DNA of 13,364 nucleotides from an uncultured Prevotellaceae bacterium (GTDB lineage Bacteria > Bacteroidota > Bacteroidia > Bacteroidales > Bacteroidaceae), in the NCBI GenBank assembly GCA_945827465.1, contig CALZOH010000072.1, positions 1 to 13,364 on the forward strand, read 5' to 3'. The notes under the pieces were generated by a model. That model was not told the DNA's origin, did no database searches, and saw only the letters and a list, made by a program, of their open reading frames with translations. The translations under genes and the position numbers were made by a program. This document shows positions 7,782-13,364 of this stretch, piece by piece (the stretch's first letter is position 1; every line of letters begins with the position of its first letter).

Positions 7782-8386
7782 ACCAAGGTGCCGAACTTCT
7801 TGAGCTTGTTGTAAAGCGTCTGACGCGATATGCCCAGACGTTCGGAGGCATTGACCATATTGCCGTTCTCTTGTGCAAGCACCTCAAGAATGTGTTTTTT
7901 CTCCAATTGTTCCAACGAAAGATGTCGGTCGGACGCTATCTGATGATGCAACGAAGCCGCTTGAGCTGCCAATGCCGCCGTTTGCTGTTTGTTACGATGG
8001 TTGATGATGGCCGTTTCGAGCTTGCTGATGAGCACATGGTTGTCCCAGGGTTTGGTAATAAAGTCTTCCGCTCCCTGTTGCACGCTCTTCACCGCCAAAT
8101 CAATGTCGCCAAAGGCTGTTATCAACACCACAGCCGGTGAATTATTAGGCAGTTCTCGGATGCGATTCAGCCAATAGAGCCCCTCTTCACCATCCAATCG
8201 ACGTGCATCAAAGTTCATGTCGAGCAATACCACATCGACATCACCGGCACGCAGCAATACAGGAATCAACTTCGGGTCAGGAACAGTGACCACCGTCTTG
8301 AAAACGCCCTTCAACACCAGTTTAAGCGTACGCAATACGGATTGGTTATCATCAATTACAAGTATTTTATAAGGATTCATTGACAT
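7778..8386 (-). CDS. NtrC-like response regulator lacking AAA+ domain (receiver plus Fis-type HTH)
   Basis: Predicted DNA-binding response regulator of about 202 residues. From the ATG at 8386, the receiver domain has the acidic pair Asp12-Asp13 (ILVIDDN), phospho-acceptor Asp56 (LLDMN), Thr90 (ITAFGD) and Lys112 (ITKPWD), all conserved. After a linker (about 130-155) comes a Fis-type helix-turn-helix: HILEVLAQENGNMVNASERLGISRQTLYNKLKK. The receiver and HTH resemble the NtrC family, but the ~240-residue sigma-54-activating AAA+ module is absent, as in the PrrA/RegA/ActR group. It should therefore act as an ordinary activator or repressor without sigma-54. A second ATG 6 nt downstream (8380) is equally possible. 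The in-frame TTG at 8407 lies inside the predicted -7 element and is unlikely. First gene of the operon with the kinase. Confidence 0.9.
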   Translation of the reverse strand: MSMNPYKILVIDDNQSVLRTLKLVLKGVFKTVVTVPDPKLIPVLLRAGDVDVVLLDMNFDARRLDGEEGLYWLNRIRELPNNSPAVVLITAFGDIDLAVKSVQQGAEDFITKPWDNHVLISKLETAIINHRNKQQTAALAAQAASLHHQIASDRHLSLEQLEKKHILEVLAQENGNMVNASERLGISRQTLYNKLKKFGTLV

Positions 8387-8404
8387 TACTTTTGAAACCG
8401 CGAA

Positions 8405-8412
8405 CAAAGATA
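8405..8412 (-). promoter_or_regulatory. Bacteroidetes -7 promoter element of the two-component operon
   Basis: The minus strand reads TATCTTTG, a perfect match to the Bacteroidetes sigma-factor -7 consensus TAnnTTTG. It lies 18-24 nt upstream of the two candidate start codons. No clear TTTG is seen at the -33 position, so the promoter may be weak or activator-dependent. Confidence 0.55.
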
Positions 8413-8577
8413 ATTATTTGTTTCGAGTTATTCATGGTCAATACATAATAAGGACAGCCTACACAGCGCCATAGAAGCCAATCGCACGAACGTGAAAAGC
8501 CCTTCACCAAGGCATGAACGAGAAACAGACGACCATCGTGTATTCTTTTTTTTGCAAGTTTTCGGGCCAGTGTAGCT

Positions 8578-8622
8578 ATCTGTTATCAACAAATGCAGTA
8601 ATTTTGTAACAAGTTTGAAATA
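8578..8622 (+). promoter_or_regulatory. Conserved 45-nt upstream block of PiT copy 1
   Basis: An ungapped alignment with 10945-10989, upstream of PiT copy 2, gives 31 identical positions of 45. Identity concentrates in a left part (ATCTGTTA, then CAAC) and a right part (TTTGTAACA, then TTTG and AATA), with a variable middle of about 8 nt. The retained bipartite pattern suggests protein binding at both promoters, though shared ancestry of the duplicated region also contributes. The block ends 25 nt before the ATG. Confidence 0.7.
8594..8611 (+). promoter_or_regulatory. Pho-box-like direct repeat upstream of PiT copy 1
   Basis: Heptamers spaced by 11 bp: TGCAGTA (8594), TGTAACA (8605), TGAAATA (8616) and TGTAACT (8627). 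The 7+4 architecture is that of the PhoB-binding Pho box (E. coli CTGTCAT plus 4 A/T, repeated). The pair at 8594-8611 ends exactly 9 nt before the -7 element at 8621, the same spacing as upstream of copy 2. Binding by a PhoB homologue is an inference. Confidence 0.55.
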
Positions 8623-8628
8623 GTTTTG
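8621..8628 (+). promoter_or_regulatory. -7 promoter element of PiT copy 1
   Basis: TAGTTTTG matches TAnnTTTG perfectly and lies 19 nt upstream of the ATG. No TTTG at the usual -33 distance is clear; the Pho-box-like repeat occupies that region, as in activator-dependent promoters. A second perfect match, TAATTTTG at 8599-8606, overlaps the repeats and is an alternative. Confidence 0.55.
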
Positions 8629-8647
8629 TAACTCAATATTCCCCTTC

Positions 8648-10909
8648 ATGGAGACTTTCTATATCGTAATTGTATTCTTTCTTTTGGCTTTAGCCGTATT
8701 TGATTTGTACACCGGTGTATCAAGTGCCGTAGTTTCTTTTCTTCCTCCCGCTATCGGCGCTCGGGCTGCCCAACTGCGCACGCTGTTGATTATTGCCGGT
8801 ATCGGTATCTTGATTGGAACGGCAACGAGCAGCGGAATGATGGACATTGCACGCCATGGCGTTTTACAGCCACAAAACTATACCTATGCCGAAGTGATGT
8901 GCGTATTTCTGTCGGTGGTGTGTGCCGACGTGATGATCATCGACATTTTCAACACGCTCGGCATGCCGACCAGTACAACAGTATCAATGATGTTTGAACT
9001 CTTTGGCGGTACCACGGCTATTGCCATCTTCAAAATGATGAAAGACACCACCGGCGCACTTAGTTACGGCGTTCTGGTCAATACGGACAAAGTGCTCACC
9101 GTGGTAATGGCCATCTTCCTGTCAGTCGGTATTGCCTTTATAGTGGGTACGGTCGTGATGTGGATCAGTCGTATCGTCTTTACGTTCCAATTCAAGAAGC
9201 ACATGAAGTGGTCCATCGGCCTGTTTGGTTCCATCTCGTTTGCCTCGATCATGAACTTCATGTTGGTGAAAGGCTTCGGACAAGCCACCTTCATGAGCGA
9301 AGCCAACAAAGAATGGGTGGCTACCAACAATCAGAGCATCTTCCTGGTACTGGTATTGGGTTCGTTTGTCTTGACACAGGTGCTCTATTGGTGCAAGATC
9401 AATGTATTCAAAGTCATCGTCATCTTCGGAACGTTTGCTTTGGCCATGGCTTTTGCAGGCAATGACCTGGTGAACTTCATCGGTGTGGCATTGGCAGGAC
9501 TGGCATCCACCGAAGATTATCTGGCAAACGGAATGGGTGATCCCCACTCGTTCATGATGACGTCGCTCACGCAGTCTGCACGAACGCCTGTCATTTACCT
9601 CATCCTTTCAGGTTTGGTCATGGCTGTTGCCCTGTTTATCTCGAAGAAGGCCCGTAAGGTCATCAACACCACCATCAACTTGTCGAAACAAAGTGACGGT
9701 GACGAGATTTTCAGTTCGTCACGCATCTCTCGCAGTTTGGTTCGTGGTACACTCAATACCACCAACACGGTGTTGCGCTTCGTACCGATGTCGGTACGAA
9801 ACTGGGTGAACTCCCGTTTTGAGAAACCCGAAGAAGAGAACAGCGCCGAAGTGGCCTTTGACATGGTACGTGCTTCTGTCAACTTGGTATTATCGGGTCT
9901 GCTCATCGTGATTGGTACGTCTCTGCAACTCCCGCTCTCCACCACCTACGTGGCCTTCATGGTAGCGATGGGTTCGTCTTTGGCCGACCGTGCCTGGGGA
10001 CGCGAGAGTGCCGTCTATCGCATCACGGGTGTATTCTCGGTGATAGGCGGATGGTTCATCACAGCCGGCGGAGCCTTCACGCTCTGCTTCGTCATCACCA
10101 CGCTGATGTACTTCGGTGGTCCCATTGCCATGGCTGCAATCGTGGTGATCGTGTTGCTCATTCTGATTCATAGCAACCTGCACTTCAAGGAAAAGGCCGA
10201 GGTAGACGAAGGCGACGTCATTTATCACCAAATGGTAGCTTCCAAAGATACCGGCGAACGCCTTGAACTGCTCAACCGCCACATTGCCCTGGCCCATAGC
10301 CGCATGATTGACTTCACACGCGACTGTTACCTGCACATCACCGACGGACTGATGAACGAGAATATCAAGGAGCTACGCAAGGCTGCCGAGTCCATCAACG
10401 ACGTTCGCAAAGATTGGTCGAAAGCCCGACAGAAAGAGATAGTGGGCATGCGCATGGTCGACTACTACGAGGCCGTGAAGAAGAACACTTGGTTTCACCT
10501 GGGCAATAACAGTGTTACGCAGTTCTTCTACTGTCTCAAACGCATCAGCGACCCCTGCGTAGAGCACGTCGACAACAATTTCAATCCGCTGCCACGCGAC
10601 TACGTTCACGCCTTCCTTCCCATCCGTGACGAGGTGGTAGAGATGTTTGAGAAAGCGCATGAGATGATTGCCGCCCAAGACTTCAATCAAATCGACGTAC
10701 TGATGGACGAAGGCAATGCACTAAAGAGCCGACTCTCTGAAATGCGTCACCAAGAACAAATCAACTACCGGCGCGAAGGCACCAACATCCGACTGGACCT
10801 GCTCTATCTCAACACCCTTCAAGAAACGCAAGAGCTTGTCAGCACTCTGCGCCACTTGCTACGCGCCACCAAACGTTACCACTCTGCCGATAACCTAACA
10901 GAAGAATAA
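8648..10909 (+). CDS. PiT-family phosphate transporter with PhoU-like tail, copy 1 (altered signature)
   Basis: Predicted inner-membrane inorganic phosphate transporter of the PiT (Na+/H+:Pi symporter) family, 753 residues. The membrane part spans about residues 1-510 with a large cytoplasmic loop near 332-405. The two inverted halves carry the helical-hairpin motifs GMPTSTTVSMMFELFGG (105-121) and PLSTTYVAFMVAMGSS (429-444). The second PiT signature, GNDLVNFIGV (271-280), is intact. The first, expected as GVSNDAVN, reads GVSSAVVS (23-30): the Asp and both Asn residues are lost, although the rest of the N-terminal 130 residues is about 70% identical to copy 2. Residues ~520-753 form a soluble helical domain resembling PhoU/DUF47, normally a separate accessory protein. 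The frame is continuous. It could be an altered-coupling transporter or a non-transporting regulatory paralogue. Confidence 0.9.
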   Translation: METFYIVIVFFLLALAVFDLYTGVSSAVVSFLPPAIGARAAQLRTLLIIAGIGILIGTATSSGMMDIARHGVLQPQNYTYAEVMCVFLSVVCADVMIIDIFNTLGMPTSTTVSMMFELFGGTTAIAIFKMMKDTTGALSYGVLVNTDKVLTVVMAIFLSVGIAFIVGTVVMWISRIVFTFQFKKHMKWSIGLFGSISFASIMNFMLVKGFGQATFMSEANKEWVATNNQSIFLVLVLGSFVLTQVLYWCKINVFKVIVIFGTFALAMAFAGNDLVNFIGVALAGLASTEDYLANGMGDPHSFMMTSLTQSARTPVIYLILSGLVMAVALFISKKARKVINTTINLSKQSDGDEIFSSSRISRSLVRGTLNTTNTVLRFVPMSVRNWVNSRFEKPEEENSAEVAFDMVRASVNLVLSGLLIVIGTSLQLPLSTTYVAFMVAMGSSLADRAWGRESAVYRITGVFSVIGGWFITAGGAFTLCFVITTLMYFGGPIAMAAIVVIVLLILIHSNLHFKEKAEVDEGDVIYHQMVASKDTGERLELLNRHIALAHSRMIDFTRDCYLHITDGLMNENIKELRKAAESINDVRKDWSKARQKEIVGMRMVDYYEAVKKNTWFHLGNNSVTQFFYCLKRISDPCVEHVDNNFNPLPRDYVHAFLPIRDEVVEMFEKAHEMIAAQDFNQIDVLMDEGNALKSRLSEMRHQEQINYRREGTNIRLDLLYLNTLQETQELVSTLRHLLRATKRYHSADNLTEE

Positions 10910-10941
10910 TGGGGTCAGTACGCACCATTCATCTTCAACAT

Positions 10942-10984
10942 CGAATCTGTTAGCAACGATTAGTCCTCGTTTGTAACAGATTTG
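10942..10984 (+). repeat. Long imperfect inverted repeat (hairpin) between the PiT genes
   Basis: AATCTGTTA (10944-10952) pairs perfectly with TAACAGATT (10974-10982). An inner stem AACGA (10955-10959)/TCGTT (10967-10971) follows after a 2x2 mismatch, leaving the 7-nt loop TTAGTCC. One C-G pair and a G-T wobble extend the base. No T-run follows, so it is not a standard terminator. The right arm overlaps the Pho-box-like site and left part of the conserved block, so it may be an operator dyad instead. Only the TGTTA/TAACA core dyad is kept upstream of copy 1. Confidence 0.65.
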
Positions 10985-10989
10985 TAATA
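10945..10989 (+). promoter_or_regulatory. Conserved 45-nt upstream block of PiT copy 2
   Basis: Partner of the block at 8578-8622 (31/45 identical without gaps). Here it ends 46 nt before the ATG, compared with 25 nt for copy 1, so the block is conserved while its distance to the gene is not. This fits a regulatory site more than part of a leader with a fixed translational role. Confidence 0.7.
10972..10989 (+). promoter_or_regulatory. Pho-box-like direct repeat upstream of PiT copy 2
   Basis: TGTAACA-GATT-TGTAATA is a near-perfect 7+4+7 direct repeat with 11-bp period, like a Pho box. Weaker units continue in register at 10994 (AGCAGTA) and 11005 (TGTGTAC). It ends 9 nt before the -7 element at 10999, close to the spacing between a Pho box and the -10 box in E. 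coli. PhoB binding is inferred. Confidence 0.6.
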
Positions 10990-10998
10990 TTTCAGCAG

Positions 10999-11006
10999 TA
11001 CTTTTG
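10999..11006 (+). promoter_or_regulatory. -7 promoter element of PiT copy 2
   Basis: TACTTTTG is a perfect TAnnTTTG match, 29 nt upstream of the ATG. Its presence suggests that copy 2 has its own promoter, although read-through from copy 1 is also possible because no clear terminator separates the genes. Confidence 0.6.
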
Positions 11007-11035
11007 TGTACAAATATTAAGTATTACATTAAAGT

Positions 11036-13276
11036 ATGGAGACGTTTTATCTCTTGGTGATTGCATTCCTGCTCTGTCTCGCCATCTTCGACATGTTTGT
11101 GGGCGTTTCAAACGACGCCGTCAATTTTCTCTCATCAGCCGTAGGTTCTAAAGCTGCCCGCTTCAAAACGGTGCTGATTATTGCTGCTGTGGGCATTCTG
11201 GTCGGAACAGCCACTAGTAGCGGTATGATGGACATTGCACGCCACGGCATCTTGCAACCACAGAACTTTACGTATGCGGAAGTAATGTGCGTCTTCTTGG
11301 CCGTAGTCTGCACCGATGTCATGATTCTCGACATCTTCAACTCCTTGGGTTTGCCCACCAGTACAACCGTTTCCATGGTGTTTGAACTCTTTGGCGGTGC
11401 TACGGCAATGGCTGTAATCAAGATGATGAACGACGGAGGCATGTACAGCTATGCCGACTACATCAATACGGAGAAGGTACTGTCGGTGATCATGGCCATC
11501 TTTGTTTCGGTAGCCATTGCCTTCGTGGTAGGTCTGGTGGTGATGTGGCTGAGCCGCATTGTTTTCACGTTCCACTACGAGCGCCACAAGAAGTGGACCA
11601 TCGGCATCTTCGGCGGTATCTCCATCACTTCCATCAGCTACTTCCTCATCACGAAAGGATTCGGACAAGCCTCCTTCATGACTCCCGATGTCAAAGCCTG
11701 GATTAGCCTTCACAGCGGTCACATCCTGATTTCCTTCCTCGTGTTCTTCACCATTCTGACGCAGATTCTCTCATGGCTGAAGGTGAACATCTTCAAGATA
11801 GTGGTACTCTTTGGTACCTTCTCGCTGGCCATGGCTTTTGCCGGTAACGACTTGGTGAACTTCATCGGAGTGAGTTTGGCCGGTTTGTCGTCAACACAAG
11901 ATTATATGGCCAACGGACAAGGTCAGTACGACACCTTCATGATGACATCGCTCTGCGAATCGGCCCGCATGCCTATCTATTATTTGGTAGGCGCCGGTGT
12001 GGTAATGATTATCTCTCTCTTCATTTCCAAAAAGGCCCGCAAGGTCATCAATACTTCCATCAGCCTTTCCAAGCAGAACGAAGGTGATGAGATTTTCAGT
12101 TCGTCACGCATCGCCCGCCGCTTGGTTCGCATGGTGGGCGGCAGCACCGAAGTCGCCCTCAACCTCGTCCCCATCGGCATCAAACGATGGGTGAACAGCC
12201 GCTTTGCTCCTCGCGAAGACGGAGCTACCAGCGACTTGGCCTTCGACTTGGTGCGTGCCTCCGTCAATCTCGTCTTGGCCGGATTGCTCATCGTCATCGG
12301 TACCACGCTCAAGCTCCCTCTCTCCACCACCTACGTAGCTTTCATGGTGGGCATGGGCTCGTCCTTGGCCGACAGAGCTTGGGGACGCGAAAGCGCTGTG
12401 TATCGTATCACAGGTGTTATCTCCGTAATTGGCGGATGGTTCATCACGGCCGGAGCCGCCTTCCTCACGTGCTTCCTCATCACCAACCTGATGCACTTCG
12501 GCGGACCAATTGTCATGGCGGCCTGCGTGGTGATCATCCTCGTGATTTTAGTCAAGAATAACCTGAAACATAAGAAAGCTGACGAGAACAGCGAAACCGA
12601 CGAGCTCTTCAGCCAGATCTCCGAGTCACAATCGGAAGAAGAAGTGCGTACGCTGCTCCACCGTCACATCCGTCTTACCCACGGCAGCATTTTGGAATAC
12701 ACGCAGAACTGCTTCTTCCAGATTACCGACGGATTGCTCAACGAGAACATTCGCGAACTGCGCAAAGCCTCCAACTCCATCAATGACGAAAAGAGCACTT
12801 GGCTCAAGGCCCGTCAAAAGGAAATTGTGGGCATGCGCAAAATCAACATCGACGAAGCCGTACAAAAGAATACTTGGTTTCACCTGGCTGCCAACAGCCT
12901 CACACAGATTTTCTACTGCCTCAAGCGCATCAGCGACCCCTGTCTGGAGCATGTTGACAATTACTTCAACCCGCTGCCCGATGAATACAAGAAACAATAT
13001 CTGCCCATTCGCGACGAAGTAGTGGAAATGTTTGCCAAAGCCTACGAAATTGTTCACGAAGAGGAATACAACCAAATCGACGCCTTGCTCACCGAAGGCA
13101 ACTCACTCAAGAGCCGACTCTCGGAAATGCGCAGTGAAGAGCAAAACAACTTCAGTCGTGAAGGCACCAACATCCGCCTCCACTTCCTTTACCTCAACAC
13201 CCTGCAAGAAACGCAAGAGCTCGTCAGCTCGTTGCGCCACCTGTTGCGTGCCACCAAACGATTCTACGAAGGCTAA
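11036..13276 (+). CDS. PiT-family phosphate transporter with PhoU-like tail, copy 2 (canonical signature)
   Basis: Predicted inner-membrane phosphate symporter, 746 residues. Both PiT signatures are intact: GVSNDAVN (23-30) in the first half and GNDLVNFIGV in the second (about 270-279). These Asn and Asp residues belong to the conserved GANDVANA-type motif that binds phosphate and sodium in the family. The hairpin motifs GLPTSTTVSMVFELFGG and PLSTTYVAFMVGMGSS are also present. A cytoplasmic C-terminal region (about 516-746) is a soluble helical domain resembling PhoU/DUF47, ending TLQETQELVSSLRHLLRATKR as in copy 1. It arose with copy 1 by tandem duplication (92 of the first 130 residues identical). 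Likely the working transporter of the pair; direction and ion coupling cannot be read from sequence. Followed by a strong terminator. Confidence 0.94.
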   Translation: METFYLLVIAFLLCLAIFDMFVGVSNDAVNFLSSAVGSKAARFKTVLIIAAVGILVGTATSSGMMDIARHGILQPQNFTYAEVMCVFLAVVCTDVMILDIFNSLGLPTSTTVSMVFELFGGATAMAVIKMMNDGGMYSYADYINTEKVLSVIMAIFVSVAIAFVVGLVVMWLSRIVFTFHYERHKKWTIGIFGGISITSISYFLITKGFGQASFMTPDVKAWISLHSGHILISFLVFFTILTQILSWLKVNIFKIVVLFGTFSLAMAFAGNDLVNFIGVSLAGLSSTQDYMANGQGQYDTFMMTSLCESARMPIYYLVGAGVVMIISLFISKKARKVINTSISLSKQNEGDEIFSSSRIARRLVRMVGGSTEVALNLVPIGIKRWVNSRFAPREDGATSDLAFDLVRASVNLVLAGLLIVIGTTLKLPLSTTYVAFMVGMGSSLADRAWGRESAVYRITGVISVIGGWFITAGAAFLTCFLITNLMHFGGPIVMAACVVIILVILVKNNLKHKKADENSETDELFSQISESQSEEEVRTLLHRHIRLTHGSILEYTQNCFFQITDGLLNENIRELRKASNSINDEKSTWLKARQKEIVGMRKINIDEAVQKNTWFHLAANSLTQIFYCLKRISDPCLEHVDNYFNPLPDEYKKQYLPIRDEVVEMFAKAYEIVHEEEYNQIDALLTEGNSLKSRLSEMRSEEQNNFSREGTNIRLHFLYLNTLQETQELVSSLRHLLRATKRFYEG

Positions 13277-13304
13277 GCGTCCTCACAACTTCATCATCTG
13301 ACAA

Positions 13305-13355
13305 GTGCCCTTGCCGTAAGTGATATCCCCTCACTACTGCAAGGGCATTGTTTTT
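13305..13355 (+). terminator. Intrinsic terminator after PiT copy 2
   Basis: TGCCCTTGC (13306-13314) pairs perfectly with GCAAGGGCA (13339-13347). An inner stem AGTGA/TCACT is separated by a 3-nt mismatch, and the loop is about TATCCCC. The T-run TTGTTTTT (13348-13355) follows directly. It starts about 30 nt after the stop codon at 13276. Confidence 0.88.
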
Positions 13356-13364
13356 GTGGGGAAC

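Noticed and set aside
8387..8407. TTG at 8407 as the start of the response regulator
   Set aside because: The codon is part of the perfect -7 element TATCTTTG on the minus strand, so it would lie upstream of the transcription start.
8428..8649. Small minus-strand open frame of 73 codons in front of PiT copy 1
   Set aside because: It covers the promoter and conserved block of the PiT gene, has a low-complexity unrecognisable product and no promoter of its own. The rest of 8413-8577 shows nothing else I can support.
8700..8760. Frameshift as the cause of the altered signature in PiT copy 1
   Set aside because: The reading frame aligns residue by residue with copy 2 on both sides and the segment keeps its length. 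The changes are substitutions, or at most a balanced codon indel.
10942..10984. Intrinsic terminator for PiT copy 1
   Set aside because: The stem is strong but AT-rich and is followed by TGTAATATTTC, not a T-run, and it overlaps promoter elements of copy 2.

Overview
The window looks like a chromosomal segment from a Bacteroidales bacterium, most likely Prevotellaceae-like. The basis is the TAnnTTTG-type -7 elements upstream of genes, the A-rich leaders without strong Shine-Dalgarno sequences, and protein families typical of Bacteroidetes (an 8-TM ABC permease beside HlyD and TolC proteins, and ~750-residue PiT transporters with a PhoU-like tail). The genus is an inference; no rRNA or marker gene is present.

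Layout. (1) Positions 1-894 hold no convincing gene but are rich in repeats: a 43-bp tandem repeat cut by the left window edge, two diverged inverted copies further in, and three perfect copies of a 25-bp palindromic interspersed element. (2) Positions 895-6821, plus strand, form a four-gene operon: TolC-like outer-membrane factor, HlyD/RND-type periplasmic adaptor, MacB/LolD-type ABC ATPase and a MacB/FtsX-type permease. Together they form a complete tripartite ABC efflux or export machine. (3) Positions 6837-8386, minus strand, form a two-gene two-component operon with a 4-bp overlap: an NtrC-like response regulator lacking the AAA+ domain, followed by a two-TM histidine kinase. It converges on the ABC operon with only 15 bp between stop codons and probably regulates it. 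(4) Positions 8648-13276, plus strand, hold two tandemly duplicated PiT-family phosphate transporters, each with a C-terminal PhoU-like helical domain. An intrinsic terminator follows the second.

The most interesting part is the phosphate pair. Both genes are preceded by an ungapped, partly conserved 45-nt block (31/45 identical). It contains 11-bp-spaced direct repeats resembling a Pho box, placed exactly 9 nt upstream of a TAnnTTTG element in both cases. The second copy keeps the PiT signature near its N terminus (GVSNDAVN), whereas the first has GVSSAVVS there, losing the Asp and both Asn residues, while the second signature (GNDLVN) is intact in both. The two copies may therefore be co-regulated but functionally different: one normal transporter, and one altered transporter, sensor or regulatory partner. 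An additional long imperfect hairpin covers the Pho-box-like site of the second gene.
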